Below are positions 11,141-22,741 of a stretch of DNA of 64,000 bases, piece after piece. The stretch comes from Brachypterus glaber (Eukaryota; Arthropoda; Insecta; Coleoptera; Kateretidae). How positions within the stretch are numbered: position 1 is the first letter of the stretch; each line of letters begins with the position of its first letter. A program made the translations under genes and the position numbers. Location: NCBI GenBank assembly GCA_958510825.1, contig OY294050.1:5991340-6055339 (forward strand), read 5' to 3'. Under the pieces are notes generated by a model. That model worked only from the letters and a program-made list of their open reading frames with translations. It was not told the origin of the DNA and did no database searches.

Positions 11141-11213
11141 ATTGGAGGGGGGGTGGAGCAAATGTTTCCCAACCTATAATGGACCTGGCACCCCCCTACC
11201 CCCACCCCATGGG
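11141..11213. repeat. G-run/C-run inverted pair
   Basis: GGAGGGGGGGTGGAG at about 11143-11157 faces CACCCCCCTACCCCCACCCC at about 11190-11209, within a weak palindrome (ATTATTGG against CCAACCTATAAT). The C-rich run could form a hairpin with the G run, or a quadruplex on one strand. Confidence 0.55.
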
Positions 11214-11384
11214 AGCACCAATACACATATTTGATGTGTACTAGTACGTCCAAGACCTACCATGGCTAAGTGCCTTAGTTTTAAAGCTGGTGATAACGAG
11301 TGAAGTAATCATCGAATGATTAATAGCCATTATACTCGAGTAAAATACTATACTTTAACCACGGCCGTTTCAAATTTTATTTTT

Positions 11385-11465
11385 ACAGATAAGAAGAGAA
11401 CGCGCTGCGCGTTTCGTGAAACCTCTCCCTCTCGTCGGAGCTTCCTTACCCTGTGGCAGACTATA
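11385..11465. repeat. GC-rich block related to 56440-56510
   Basis: AGAAGAGAACGCG, then CCTCTCCCTCTCGTCGGAG and TTCCTT, aligns in order with AGAAGAGAGCGCG, CCTCCCCCTTTCGTCCGAG and TTTCTTTT at 56449-56500. It contains the short palindrome AACGCGCTGCGCGTT. The GC content is far above the surroundings. Function unknown. Confidence 0.5.
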
Positions 11466-11811
11466 AATTTAAACATTTGGAAAAGTAGGACTACTCTAAT
11501 CTACGTAATACGAATGTAGGAATTTTGTTTTAGATATTTCCTGTTAAAACTAGATCAATAGGATTTTCATTTCCTTTATACAGATTTTCGTTGTGTTTTT
11601 ATATCAACTTTCTACATAAATAATAGAAAATGAGTTGCATAACTGCTATTTTGACTGATATTCAACATTCATGTGTGTTTTTTCTGATTTGGCATCGTTT
11701 AAATTATAAAATTTTAAATAGTTTTTTTTCGAGGTTCTTTATTTCGTAACTTTTTTTTACCGATGCCACTGCGTATTTTACTTTTTTGAGTATATTACTC
11801 AATCTTAAAGG

Positions 11812-11890
11812 AAACGGGGTGGAACCGGTGTAATTATACCCACTTTTTACGCCATAATCTCGGGTTCGATTCCCGTGTAGGGAAGTTAGC
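11812..11890 (+). repeat. tRNA-like sequence, probable SINE head
   Basis: CTCGGGTTCGATTCCCG at 11863-11879 is a well-formed T-arm with an RNA polymerase III B-box. Upstream GGTGTAATTATACC could be a D-arm. An acceptor stem does not close properly, so I do not call a functional tRNA. No SINE body recognised in this window follows it. Confidence 0.45.
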
Positions 11891-12249
11891 TTAAAAAGAA
11901 AGCCATAAAACATATCGTATTTTAGTCAAGGTCATAAAATTTGTTAGCCATTTCGGATTAATTTTGGTTTATCTATACATAACTTCTGGCTGTTGATCGA
12001 TAGGTATATTAACTCTTGAGCTCGTGAGACCTAATACGATTACACCTTACATATATTGTAAATAAAGTTAAATTACGTTTTGCAGCGTTGCTCTCGGTAA
12101 ATTAAATTTTCAATAATTTACATATCGACTTGTAAAATTTGAAACCACGATATACGAATCTCAAAAATCAGTTTTCGATTCCTTGCACTAATTAAATCTG
12201 TACAAGATGAATATACAATAGGGTGGAGCGAAAATTTTTTTTCGCCCAA

Positions 12250-12315
12250 TTATATATAATAATAATAATTTTTATTGCCCAACAAAAGAGTCCATTTACA
12301 GGACAATATACAAAA
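12250..12315 (-). mobile_element. Possible 3' end of a LINE on the minus strand
   Basis: Read on the minus strand, GTCCTGTAAATGGACTCTTT and GTTGGGCAATAAAAA lead into an (ATT)n tail at 12250-12270. A polyadenylation-like AATAAA before a simple-repeat tail is typical of LINE 3' ends. No reading frame was recognised further upstream on that strand (to about 12720). Confidence 0.4.
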
Positions 12316-12319
12316 AAAA

Positions 12320-13455
12320 AACAATTCAATTACATAAACTAAATAAGAAACTAAAAACTAAGAAAAAAAAGTACAAATATTAAAAATTAATAACAATTAT
12401 TAACATTTAGGCCAAAATGCTAAAACAATACAGTTAACTTTAGTTTTAAGTGAGTCAAACTGAAGGTCACAGCATTATTTTGAAGCACGACAAATAAAAA
12501 AAAATCATAAAATAAACCCAGGCACAAGAAAAAAGTTTTTTTTGTTGACTTGTGTAATTTTTACAGTGTAGTTTCTAATTTACTTAATCTTAGCAATCGA
12601 TATATAGAGCACCACTCTGATAGTGGACTTCTTGACAGCTCTCCTCAAACTAATGTAGTTGAACTAAAACAATATATTCTTGATTCTAGTTTATATTAAA
12701 TCTTAGGATTTAGAACTATAAGGATGTCTAGCGATGTACTTAAAAGCTACTTTGTTTGTGATTGAAAATTTGTCAAATATATTTATATACAATATAAATA
12801 TTATTATTGTACATTGTATAAAATATGTAATAATAATATATAATAAAATATATAGAGACTTATTATACTTAATAATAACAATGTTTAATTAAGCACGACA
12901 TAAAATCTACAAAATTAATATGTAATAAATAAGTTACTGTAATGAGAAAAACCTGTTATTCAAAAAGAGTTTTTGAGATATTACTAATATTTTAAAAATC
13001 TCTGCTACGCAGCTTGGGATTTAAAACGCTCTGCTATAAAAAATGTCTTCTCTACCTTGGTATATAATTACTATTATTTAAAAAAAACTTTATGTTTCCA
13101 TCACTAGAAAATAAATTTATTTTTCAAAAAATAAAATATTGGACAAAACTCCTGAAATTAAATACGCTTTGACAGTTTAGTGCAGGAAACATTTCAGGGA
13201 TTCACTATTTTCGTATTTGTAATAGAAATCAGTCATTTTAGTCCCTTTTACTATCAACATTTTAACTAAAAGGACATCTGAAATGGATTTGAAAACAGTG
13301 TCAATCAAATAAAAAGGTTTTATAGTAGCTCATGTCACGGTAGTTGGTTAAAATGATTAACTGATGATTTTGTCTGTCGAAAATATTAGAGGATAAGCGC
13401 ACCATGTCGTAAAAAAAACAATTTTTAGGTTGTCACTTTAAATATGTTTTTGTCG
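12320..13455. other. Unannotated AT-rich stretch
   Basis: No gene or clear repeat boundary found. Contains AT simple sequence around 12780-12860. Confidence 0.4.
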
Positions 13456-13463
13456 AAAAGTAT

Positions 13464-14168
13464 AGTATATTCTATAACTAGTATGGAATAGACAATATTC
13501 CGCGCGAGCGGAAAGTTTGTCATACGACCCGGCAGGCGAGTATGACGGTCCCGCGAGCACGGAATGACTATTTCGTACGTGTTGTAGACTATACTTTTTC
13601 TTTGACTGCAAATATGAGACACTGTATGGCTTTAAACTGCGGACAAGGTTAAAAACAATTTTTTTTTGTGACTCGACATTGTAAATGCAACCAAACTCAT
13701 ATTTTTAAAAAAAGCAATTAATGTTATTTAATAATATTATTAAATTAGTATTTAGAAAAGATTTTTATTTAATTTTAGCACATATTTACAAATTATAATG
13801 CAAAAATTGAGGGTTATGTCAGATTGTTGTGACAGATATCAGGTTTAAATATTTAACAATAGATGGAGCAGTTTTAATTTTTTGAACTAAAATAATAAAA
13901 AACTGGTCAAATATTAAGAAAAACTAATAAACTTTATGTAATTTTAACGCAAAACTTTAAATTATTCAATATTTCATGGTAAAATAAATATATTTTTGCT
14001 AATTTTGCTATAGTTTTTCTTTACTTTAATAAACAAGAGATGGCACTACATGTGCTCATTCTAACACTTGATATGGAATATTCATACCTTATCTAGAGCT
14101 AGAATGGATTCATTCTGTGTTTGAAAAGTGTGTGCATTTGCTTACATTTTAAAGCAGTCGTAGAAAAA
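13464..14168 (+). repeat. 700-bp dispersed repeat with terminal hairpin, copy 1
   Basis: The whole segment recurs inverted at 28147-28852. Landmarks are TCTATAACTAGTATGGAATA, AAACTGCGGACAAGGTTAAA, GATGGCACTACATGTGCTCA and GCAGTCGTAGAAAA. The first about 150 bp (13456-13604) is itself an imperfect palindrome: AAAGTATAGT at one end, ACTATACTTT at the other, GC-rich centre with CCGCGCGAGCGG and CCCGCGAGCACGG. A terminal hairpin on a 700-bp body suggests a foldback-type or rearranged element. No coding capacity. Confidence 0.75.
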
Positions 14169-14590
14169 ATATATTTTGCTCCAAGTACTCGAAATATATT
14201 CGTATATTCTTATAATTTTCTCATATCATTCTTCTAATGCATATTCTAAGAAATTTATGTTATGAATCTTCTTAGAAATTACGCTATGCATGAGCATGGC
14301 AAATTCTCAAAATTTTCTGGAATAATTCTTCTAATATAATACATATTTTAAGAATGTTCTGTTAGAAGGTTTGCTTGTTTACATGTTTGCAATTCTACAG
14401 TAGCCGGTTTAATGTTGACACAAAGGTTATATGTATATTGAATAGTTTAATACATCATTTAGTCGCTACCACACAATATTACACGTGGATATTGGCTGGA
14501 TTTAATAATAATAGATTTGACAGATCGACAGATTATAAAATAGGTTAGATAGTTTTGCAAATTATAAGAAGATGCTGAGGATATTCTGCA
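14165..14590. repeat. Array of TTCTtAGAA-like motifs, left part
   Basis: Words such as ATTCTTCTAATGC, ATTCTAAGAAATT, CTTCTTAGAAATT, TTTTAAGAATGTTC and TTAGAAGG are packed into 14200-14375. Similar words (TCTAAGAACGTTCTACG, TTAGAATCATAGAACTT, ACTAAGAACTG) resume at 15750-15820, on the far side of the LINE. The LINE may have landed inside this element. Confidence 0.4.
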
Positions 14591-14602
14591 AGATTTTTTT
14601 GA

Positions 14603-15316
14603 ATGATCGATCCTAGAAGCAAAAAGTCCAAACTCTGGTTTAATTCTAACAAACTGAGCCTTAACACAGACAAGACAGTCAACGTGTTTTTCTCATTGCG
14701 TCAGTATGATCCTGGAAACACTCCTTCTACTACAAAATTTTCGGGCATTCACCTAGACTCGAGGCTTTTGTGGGTTGAGCAGTGTAATGATCTAGCAAAT
14801 AAACTTGGCAAGGGATGTTATCTTTTGAAAAGTCTTTCCAACTCACTTTCTGGAAGTGTTCTTAGATCGGTGTACTTCTCGGTAGTTCAGTCTGTTATGT
14901 CGTATGGGATCCTAGCCTGGGGTCACTCCTCATCCAGGGAGAGAATTTTCCGCCTGCAAAGGAAAGCAGTACGCATTGTAGCCGGACTGAACTATCGAGA
15001 CAATTGCCAGGATGATTTTACAAGGCTACAAATTTTAACATTTCCGTGCCTATATATCTTACACTGCTTAATCTATATAAAAAATAACATAAACAATTTC
15101 TCGATCCAAAATTCTCTACGTAGGGGAGAAGTTGTAAGACAGGAGAATCTGAGACTGGTCAGGACCTCGGTTGGTACAAACTACTATTGTATAAAATTTT
15201 ATAATGTATTACCTATTTCTATAAGGCAACTTAATCCTAGAGTATTTATAACTAGAGTAAAACATTACTTTAGTATAGATGAGTTTCTTGCAAATAACTT
15301 CGGCGATTTAGTTTAA
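14603..15316 (+). pseudogene. LINE reverse transcriptase, C-terminal (thumb and beyond) fragment
   Basis: A 237-codon open frame. It begins with the post-palm segment LWFNSNKLSLNTDKT, then a FSGIHLDSRLLW block, YLLKSLSNSLSG, and the block SYGILAWGHSSSRERIFRLQ followed by KAVRIVAGL. It ends in a basic tail and a stop at 15316. These blocks, in this order, follow the FADD motif in CR1/jockey-type non-LTR retrotransposons. The reverse transcriptase catalytic motifs and the endonuclease are absent: the copy is 5'-truncated near 14590, the usual outcome of LINE insertion. The frame is undamaged, so insertion is fairly recent. The 3' UTR ends ATTAATAAAG and passes directly into (TATTC)51. Confidence 0.8.
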
Positions 15317-15460
15317 TTTAAATTATTTTATTTTTTAATGTGTTTATTTATATGTAAATTCATTTTAAATGTATATGTTGAATTACTTTATATTAATTTA
15401 TTATTTTTCTGTTTATATGACGTATGTAAAGGCACTTGTGCTTAGCTGGCATTAATAAAG

Positions 15461-15715
15461 TATTCTATTCTATTCTATTCTATTCTATTCTATTCTATTC
15501 TATTCTATTCTATTCTATTCTATTCTATTCTATTCTATTCTATTCTATTCTATTCTATTCTATTCTATTCTATTCTATTCTATTCTATTCTATTCTATTC
15601 TATTCTATTCTATTCTATTCTATTCTATTCTATTCTATTCTATTCTATTCTATTCTATTCTATTCTATTCTATTCTATTCTATTCTATTCTATTCTATTC
15701 TATTCTATTCTATTC
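15461..15715 (+). repeat. (TATTC)51 perfect pentanucleotide microsatellite
   Basis: 255 bp of TATTC with no interruption that I can see, starting immediately after the LINE 3' end. LINE tails of short repeats are common, but 51 perfect copies indicate post-insertion slippage expansion. The reading frame across it (a repeated FYSIL peptide) is not a gene. Confidence 0.97.
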
Positions 15716-15724
15716 ATGTTTAAA

Positions 15725-15840
15725 ACGATTTTCTTTGAATGACCCAAAATTGTCTAAGAACGTTCTACGTAAAACAGCGCATATTAGAATCATAGAACTT
15801 ATTTTATAAATATACTAAGAACTGTATTGTGCTATACGGG
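15725..15840. repeat. TCTAAGAA motif array, right part
   Basis: Continues the word pattern seen at 14200-14375 and ends with TGTGCTATACGGG, loosely like the CATATAGCAC termini at 62713. Confidence 0.3.
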
Positions 15841-15879
15841 TAAATAAACCCTTTTGTAAAAAATAGATCAAAAAGGAAT

Positions 15880-17095
15880 GATTACAGGTTTCGTGATAAC
15901 GACAAACAAAACCCTTTTCCAGTGGACAAGCAAACACATTGTGTACACACTAGTGTTTTTGTCACTTGGCCCATTTGATGTCACGTTTATCGCACAGAAC
16001 CAGATCAAATTATTGCGACCGCAGGGGCCCCGTATCGGTTTAATTTCTTGGGGGAATCCCCGCTTAATTGAGAAAGTTGTGTCAATTTTAATTTACTTCC
16101 TTTGCGGGAAAATGAGAGCTTTATTGTATTTTCCGTTTTCCCGCAGTTTTCCATTCGAAAACTTTCTACTCTCATGGATTCCTATTGAAAAACGTTATTT
16201 CCAATACGTCTTCTTTACGTCACTTGAGACGTGGCTCGGTAATAGGTTGGCTCCAATATACATATTTTTATCCAAAACATACAGATAATAAAACAATTAC
16301 CAGCTTTATTTTAAATAAAGGAACTCAGTAATAATCCACATGTGGTTTTTAAAATGATTAGATTTATCTTAATTATCCAGCTTACCCGGCATTATCCGAG
16401 CGTCAAATTAAAACGGGACCACCTCATGAATGCCCTCTTTAAGTTGCAAAAAGCTTCATCAAATTCCGTTCATTTGTTCCAAAGTTATGCTGGAGCAAAT
16501 ATAAAAAAAAACAAAGTCACACTTCGAATTGATAACCTCCTCCTTTTTGGAAGTCGTTTAAAAAGGCATGAGTATTTGATCTCTGCGTCAAATTTTCAGA
16601 TCATTATATTTTGTACTTTAGGGGTACATTACGTAAACTTATATTACATTGATCCAAAAGAAATTAAGAAAACTTTTACACAGAAATGGTTACATTATTT
16701 CAAATTCGCCATTCATCTGGCAAACATCAAAGCATCATTTGTTAAGGTACCTAAATGTCATATTTATTTGGTTAAGAGAATCTGTTTTTCAGTGTTAGTT
16801 TGTTAGTTTGTTAGTTTACGTCTAATTCTATGATGACCCATTAAAATTTGGCAAAATTACTATAAAATTAATGTTGTTCAATTTCTGCTAGAATGTTTTA
16901 AAATAAGTTAACTTTAAATTAATTTCTTTAATATTTTGTACATAAATAAAAATATATTATGCTTTTGTTGTTTGTTTTCACTATTTCCAAATAGTTTTTA
17001 TTTTTCCGTTAAAAATTAAACATTCATTTAGTAATAAAAGTTTATTTCTTACTATACTAAATTTTACCTCAAAATAAACATTAACATTTATTTTC
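15880..17095. other. Unrecognised stretch, less repeat-like
   Basis: Two open stretches (15878-16288 and 16342-16806, plus strand) have no recognisable domain and little codon structure; I do not call them genes. The segment 16000-16270 is GC-richer and free of obvious repeats (GGGGCCCCGTATCGG, GGGGGAATCCCCGC). That makes it a candidate for unique, possibly regulatory sequence. GTTAGTTTGTTAGTTTGTTAG near 16796-16815 is a small simple repeat. Confidence 0.3.
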
Positions 17096-17327
17096 TAGAC
17101 ATAAAATAAAGAATTAAACTGGCTGTAAAAGATTTCAACCACAGTAACATTATTAGCAATTTTAAAATTTATTTCATAGTGGCAAATAAAAAAACAAACT
17201 GCTATAGTTTGGTCCTCTATAGGGTACCATAAAATGGGGATAAGTAATGATAAAAGTATGCCTAGTTTCCAGTATAAGTTAATGCCTCGCTAGGTTTGGA
17301 CTTTTTACCCGGGTAACTTGATAATAC

Positions 17328-19047
17328 TGCTAAAAACTCTAAAAAACTAACTTGAAACGTACCTATATTTAATTTCCCGACTCCAGATTCCACTGGTTGC
17401 TACAACGATTGTATTCTCGAATGCCAAAGCAAGGTTCTGTAAGCCTGCCAGTTCTACCGACCTAAATCACCCGGCATGTAAATACTCCACCAGAAAACAA
17501 GTGCAAATTTTTTATTTAGGTATAAAAATTAAGAAATAAACAGACAGTAAGGGATTTTAGCCATAAGTAAGATTGTTATTAAAGCAATTCCGGAATATCT
17601 TATAAGAAATAGACCTCTGATAATTCTGATAATTCTTCCGAAAACTCAAAAAACTAACTTGGTAACTACGTTTAATGTCACATGTCCAGATTCCATTGGT
17701 TATACTCTCGCAAGCGAAAACTAGATTTTTTTGGCCTGACAGTCCTACCGACCTAAATCACCCGGTATATAAATCCTCCACCAGAAAACCAATGTTAAAA
17801 TTTTATTTAGGTATAAAAATTAAGAAATAAACAGACAGTAAGGGATTTTAGCCATAAGTAAGATTATTATTGAAGCAATTCCGGAATATCTTAAAGGAAA
17901 TAGACCTCTGATAATTCTTCTGAAAACTCAAAAAACTAACGTGGTAACTACATTTAATGTCACATGTACAGATTGCATTGGTTTTACTCTCGCAAGCGAA
18001 AACTAGATTTTTTTGGCCTGCCAAACCTACCGACCTAAATCACCCGGTATATAAATCCTCCCCCAGAAAACAAATGTTAAAATTTTATTTAGGTATAAAA
18101 ATAAAGAAAGAAACAGACTGTAAGAGATTTCAACCGGAAGTAAAATTATTATTGAAGCAATTCCAAAATATCTTAAAAGAAATAGACCTCTGAAAATTCT
18201 GATAATTCTTCCGAAAACTCAAAAAACTAAAGTGGTAACTACGTTTAATGTCACATGTACAGATTCCATTGGTTTTACTCTCGCAAGCGAAAACTAGATT
18301 TTTTTGGCCTGTCAGTCCTACCGACCTAAATCACCCGGTATATAAATCCTCCACCAGAAAACAAATGTTAAAATTTTATTTAGGTATAAAAATAAAGAAA
18401 TAAACAGACTGTAGGAGATTTCAACCGGAAGTAAAATTATTATTGAAGCAATTCCAGAATATCTTAAAAGAAATAGACCTCTGAAAATTCTGATAATTCT
18501 TCCGAAAACTCAAAAAACTAACGTGGTAACTACGTTTAATGTCACATGTACAGATTCCATTGGTTTTACTCTCGCAAGCGAAAACTAGATTTTTTTGGCC
18601 TGTCAGTCCTACCGACCTAAATCACCCGGTATATAAATCCTCCACCAGAAAACAAATGTTAAAATTTTATTTAGGTATAAAAATTAAGAAATAAACAGAC
18701 AGTAAGGGATTTTAGCCATAAGTAAGATTGTTATTGAAGCAATTCCGGAATATCTTAAAGGAAATAGACCTCTGATAATTCTTCTGAAAACTCAAAAAAC
18801 TAACGTGGTAACTACATTTAATGTCACATGTACAGATTCCATTGGTTTTACTCTCGCAAGCGAAAACTAGATTTTTTTGGCCTGTCAGTCCTACCGACCT
18901 AAATCACCCGGTATATAAATCCTCCACCAGAAAACAAATGTTAAAATTTTATTTAGGTATAAAAATAAAGAAATAAACAGACTGTAAGAGATTTCAACCG
19001 GAAGTAAAATTATTATTGAAGCAATTCCAGAATATCTTAAAAGAAAT
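17328..19047 (+). repeat. Satellite of 282/291-bp units with A-B-B higher-order structure
   Basis: The phrase ACCGACCTAAATCACCC starts at 17456, 17747, 18029, 18320, 18611 and 18893, giving spacings of 291, 282, 291, 291, 282. Type A units have GGGATTTTAGCCATAAGT; type B units have AGATTTCAACCGGAAGT. The order is A A B B A B. The 282-bp units lack one copy of a 9-bp TTCTGATAA duplication. The A unit at 17747 is far closer to the A unit at 18611 (864 bp away) than to its B neighbours. A diverged scrap of the unit lies at 17101-17160. The array ends abruptly in mid-unit at 19047. Confidence 0.92.
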
Positions 19048-19049
19048 CG

Positions 19050-19405
19050 GCTCTCTGAGTAAATAAGGCTATTTAAAATTACGTTTGGGCTGCTGTATCA
19101 GTAAATTATTAAAAGCTATTAAATGCAGTGATTGTAAGGGATTGTACGGATTAACGGGCCGTGAATGAACGTGATCTCATAAATTTCGCCAGTTTCCTTT
19201 TAAAATTCCTCATTTACAAAAAAAAGCCTCTAAAAGCCCTCACAGAATGTTTTTTAGTAATACACGTATCCCATAGCAAACAAACGCAACTTATTATTCA
19301 TCTGTAAAGTTAGCCTTTCTCCCTAACCGCTGCATTAAAAGGAGAGAGACAATAACTTTTCAGTGTATAGCGGGTTGCGTTGATTCACTTTTGACTAAAG
19401 GCTCA
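19050..19405. other. Spacer after the satellite
   Basis: No gene or repeat recognised. Confidence 0.35.
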
Positions 19406-19409
19406 TCGA

Positions 19410-20165
19410 CGGCTTGTATAACATCGGCTAAGAGGTAAATTTACCTAAACCTATTTTTTTTTTCAAAATCTGTATTTTTACAGAATCGGATACAACATTT
19501 GTTATTCTATGTTTAAGTTTAAAATTAACTTGTATTAAATCAATGCCTACCGATAAAAAGAATAAAAACTAAACATTTTAGAGGTAAAATTACCTAAACC
19601 GATCATAAAATTGTGAGTAAAGCACTCAAGTGTTTTAGCTAGACTTTTAGATGACATTTCTAATCATTGACATCAGGCAGTAATATAATAGGGATACTTT
19701 TCAATTAAATAGTTCAGTACAGAAATGTATCTAATAAATGTAATAGATATAAATTATATAATAATATATAATATAATAATATAAATTATAATATAATAAT
19801 ATAAATTATAATACAAAAGCGCCTGGAAATATAAAAAATAAGTACACAATAAAATAAGATACAAAAATCTTTATAAATATCATAATTTTAAACTAGATTC
19901 CATATCCCCTTATGTATGGCCTTAGGTTTAGGTAAATTTACCTCTAAAATATGTGTTATTTTTAGAATATCAAGTACCTATACCGATTTTTGTTGAATTT
20001 AAAATAAAATAGTTAAGAATTAAATGATTTAAATACATTAACAAATTAACAAAAATATTTATAGTAAGTAAAAATTACCAACATAAATTTTAAAATCGTT
20101 TTTACGTTTCCTAAAAAATTTTAAAATATCGAGAGGCAAATATACCTCTTAGTCGACGATAATTT
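19410..20165. mobile_element. Inverted-repeat element with AGGTAAATTTACCT palindromes
   Basis: The left end CATCGACGG and CTAAGAGGTAAATTTACCT (19403-19452) is mirrored by AGGCAAATATACCTCTTAGTCGACGAT ending at about 20161. Internal copies of AGGTAAAATTACCTAAACC (19581) and TTTAGGTAAATTTACCTC (19926) repeat the palindromic word. There is no coding potential. AT-rich simple sequence (ATATAATAATATAAATT) fills 19750-19815. Confidence 0.55.
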
Positions 20166-21530
20166 GCATACGGCATATGACATAAGACTATCTGAGTTTG
20201 TTTTTTTGTTGTATGGTTGGTAGAATAAATGTAATTCCCTATGTAAGGTTGCTATCAAGTTTCAAATTCATTGTCAATACAAACATTATTTTGACGTTTT
20301 AAAAAAACCTTAATAATTATTAAAAAGTAAGAAGAAATTACAAGAAAAATCTTTAAAAAGGAAACTAATGTATCAATATACAAATATTTTGTAAAAATTA
20401 AGCAATATAATACAGTGCTCAATAAGGGTTTCACAGTAAACGATGTGAAAATATTTTTTTAGCGAGTTAATATAATACTGTTCATAATTTTATTTAAAAA
20501 ACATAAGTTAAGCTCAGGTAGGGTAACATTTTATTTTAATAGCATATAATAAATAAAAAAACTTGCTTTTATTATAACTTTTAACAAATTTCCACTTTTT
20601 AAAAACTTTCTATAATTATTTGTAAGGCATAACATGACAGTTATTTTAATCTACATGTCAAAAATTATCAAAAGCACAATGCGTAATAAAAATATTACTA
20701 AAAGTCATTTTTAAACCACTAATTATATCTAATTTGTTACTCAGATAGATACAGTATTATTATTAATAATTTATTGCGCTTATGTTTATGGATTTTATGA
20801 AGAATGTGCAGGAATGAAGTGTAAAACATTTGCCAATTTTTTGGGGAGCAGCGGTTACTAACCAATTTAGGGGAATATGTATTTCTCTCTCTTTTTAACT
20901 CATCAATTAAACAGAGAAAGAGTAACATACTGGTTAACCGGCGTTACCACAAAAAATTGACTATTGATCACTGGATGAAATAAGGAATGGCTAAAAGATG
21001 TGAAGTACTGAAATTTATTGTAAATGATAACACTCCGTGGTATAAAACACCTAATTAATTGGGTCCCTAAAGAGTATAAACAAATAAATAAATAAAAAAT
21101 AATGCGCCGTGTTAAAAATCTATTTTTTTTAAGTAATATTCTATCAGACCCGATTTTTGTTGAATTTTCAACCATGGAGTGATTCCACAAGTGTAAAGTC
21201 ATTTTACACTACACTATAATAATTTTAATTTATATTACTTATTATTAAATTATAATAATGGTGGCTGACTTTTAAAGCTCATTTTTTCGTTGCACTTTTA
21301 ATATTCTCTACTCTCTATATAAAACCATGGAAGATAAATATTTTACTTGCAATTATTACACTTTTTTTACGTTTATTAATCTATATTAAGCACAAAAATC
21401 GATTTAATACGTTTTTCAATTTATTTAGTGGAATAATGGATGATAAAGATTAAGTTTTTTTTTTAAATACAAAATTGCTAAAGGTTTGTTTGTTGTTTTA
21501 ATTATTTAACGTCGTTTTTCGCTGCTATGG
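20166..21530. other. Unannotated AT-rich stretch
   Basis: Nothing gene-like. No tRNA, terminal repeats or recognised coding fragment. Confidence 0.4.
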
Positions 21531-21535
21531 CCTAA

Positions 21536-21772
21536 TTGACGGGACCGCCATCTTTACGTGCCCTCCGAAGCACGGTCCTCAACAGAACTCGCATCCACCC
21601 TGAAATGTGTTTACAGTTTCACCTGCAACCCACATTACAGTTAGTCATCGTAGTTCCATCTACCGACTATTTACACCACTATACATCCATGCTCTATGTG
21701 GGGCTCGAACCCACAATCTCAGTGTTCGCAGCCGGACGCACTACCAACTGCGCCACCGAGATCGGCTGCTAA
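21536..21772 (-). mobile_element. tRNA-derived SINE, minus strand
   Basis: On the minus strand the head starts near 21770. It contains GGTGGCGCAGTTGGTAGTGC (A-box/D-arm), GTCCGGCTGCGAACAC and TGTGGGTTCGAGCCCCACA (T-arm with B-box). A GC-richer body follows down to about 21540 (GGACCGTGCTTCGGAGGGC). The T-arm folds perfectly. The rest departs from a true tRNA and continues into an unrelated body, which is the structure of a SINE. Confidence 0.7.
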
Positions 21773-22058
21773 AGGCTTAACTATATTTAAAAAAAAATGT
21801 TAGGTTAACTTTCCTAAGTCCTAACAATAAAAACTTTTCTCAAAAAAATGAACCGACTTCTATGTCTCTAAAAAGTAAAAAATGAAAAATACTTAAGTCG
21901 GTGCCAATTTCAAAATTCCCTAAATTAATTACTAACACTTATTTTTTTATTATTTTATTATTGTTTGTTATCCAGTTTAAAGTTTTAGGTGATAAAAAAT
22001 TAATATGAATGCAGTAAAAAATTAAACGTCTTACTTAACATGGCGATAATTGGCTTAA

Positions 22059-22203
22059 GGCATATCTACAGGGTGGCATATCTACAGAGTACATAACAAT
22101 GCGATGGCGTGATTGGCTTGACGTACCGCCATGTATCTTGCAAGCCAATCACGGAATTGCATTCTTATATTTTATGTTCTTATGCAAGCTTCTGGATAGG
22201 TCT
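22059..22203. mobile_element. Foldback MITE, copy 1 of 3
   Basis: Contains ATGCGATGGCGTGATTGGCTT and the inverse AAGCCAATCACGG around a CCGCCATGTATCTTG centre, with outer arms GCATATCTACAG and CTGGATAGG. The sister copies are at 39125-39264 and 44651-44795. This copy has an extra small duplication of CATATCTACAG at the left end. Confidence 0.8.
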
Positions 22204-22741
22204 TTACTCACCCACATTATTTAGTTAACTATTGATTTGGTTGAAACAACCAGCTTTTTTAGTAGATTTATTTATAAAAAAATATTTTTTTCCTGAAAGT
22301 TAAACTTACATGTAAAAAATCGGACCATGCTTTTTAAGGAACAGTATTTTATCAATTTAAATATTTTCTCTGAGCAAATTGTACAGTATAATAAACCTTT
22401 TAGAGCAGCCATTAGCCTTTTTTAATAAAGGAAAAAAAAACCTTATTACTTAAATAAAAAGAAAAAGGGAATATATAATTTTTTTCATACAATACAGTCT
22501 ACGTTAGGGAAAATATATAAAGATAATATACTTAGTGGAATAATGTGTTTAAATTACCTTACTATTTAGCCATGATCTTTTGTTATTTCAAAATACTATT
22601 GTGTTTTGATAAATTAGGGTACATTTAGTCAATTTACTTTATTAAAAGCGGAATATATTCGCAGCTATACCTGCTATATCCCATATTTCCCATAAAGTTA
22701 AAAAAAAAGTTTAAAAAGGCCATTATTAAAAGCGTAATATA

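Noticed and set aside
13346..13385. CTGATGA followed by GAAA, resembling a hammerhead core
   Set aside because: The bases between do not form stem II and no stem I pairing is present.
15436..15723. 95-codon frame encoding repeated FYSIL
   Set aside because: It is the translation of the perfect TATTC microsatellite.
15878..16806. 136- and 154-codon plus-strand frames
   Set aside because: No recognisable domain, codon usage like the background, no neighbouring splice signals that extend them.
17328..19047. CRISPR-like array
   Set aside because: The repeats are contiguous 282/291-bp satellite units without spacers, and the sequence is eukaryotic.
21690..21772. Functional tRNA gene on the minus strand
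   Set aside because: Same reasoning: a SINE body follows the tRNA-like head.
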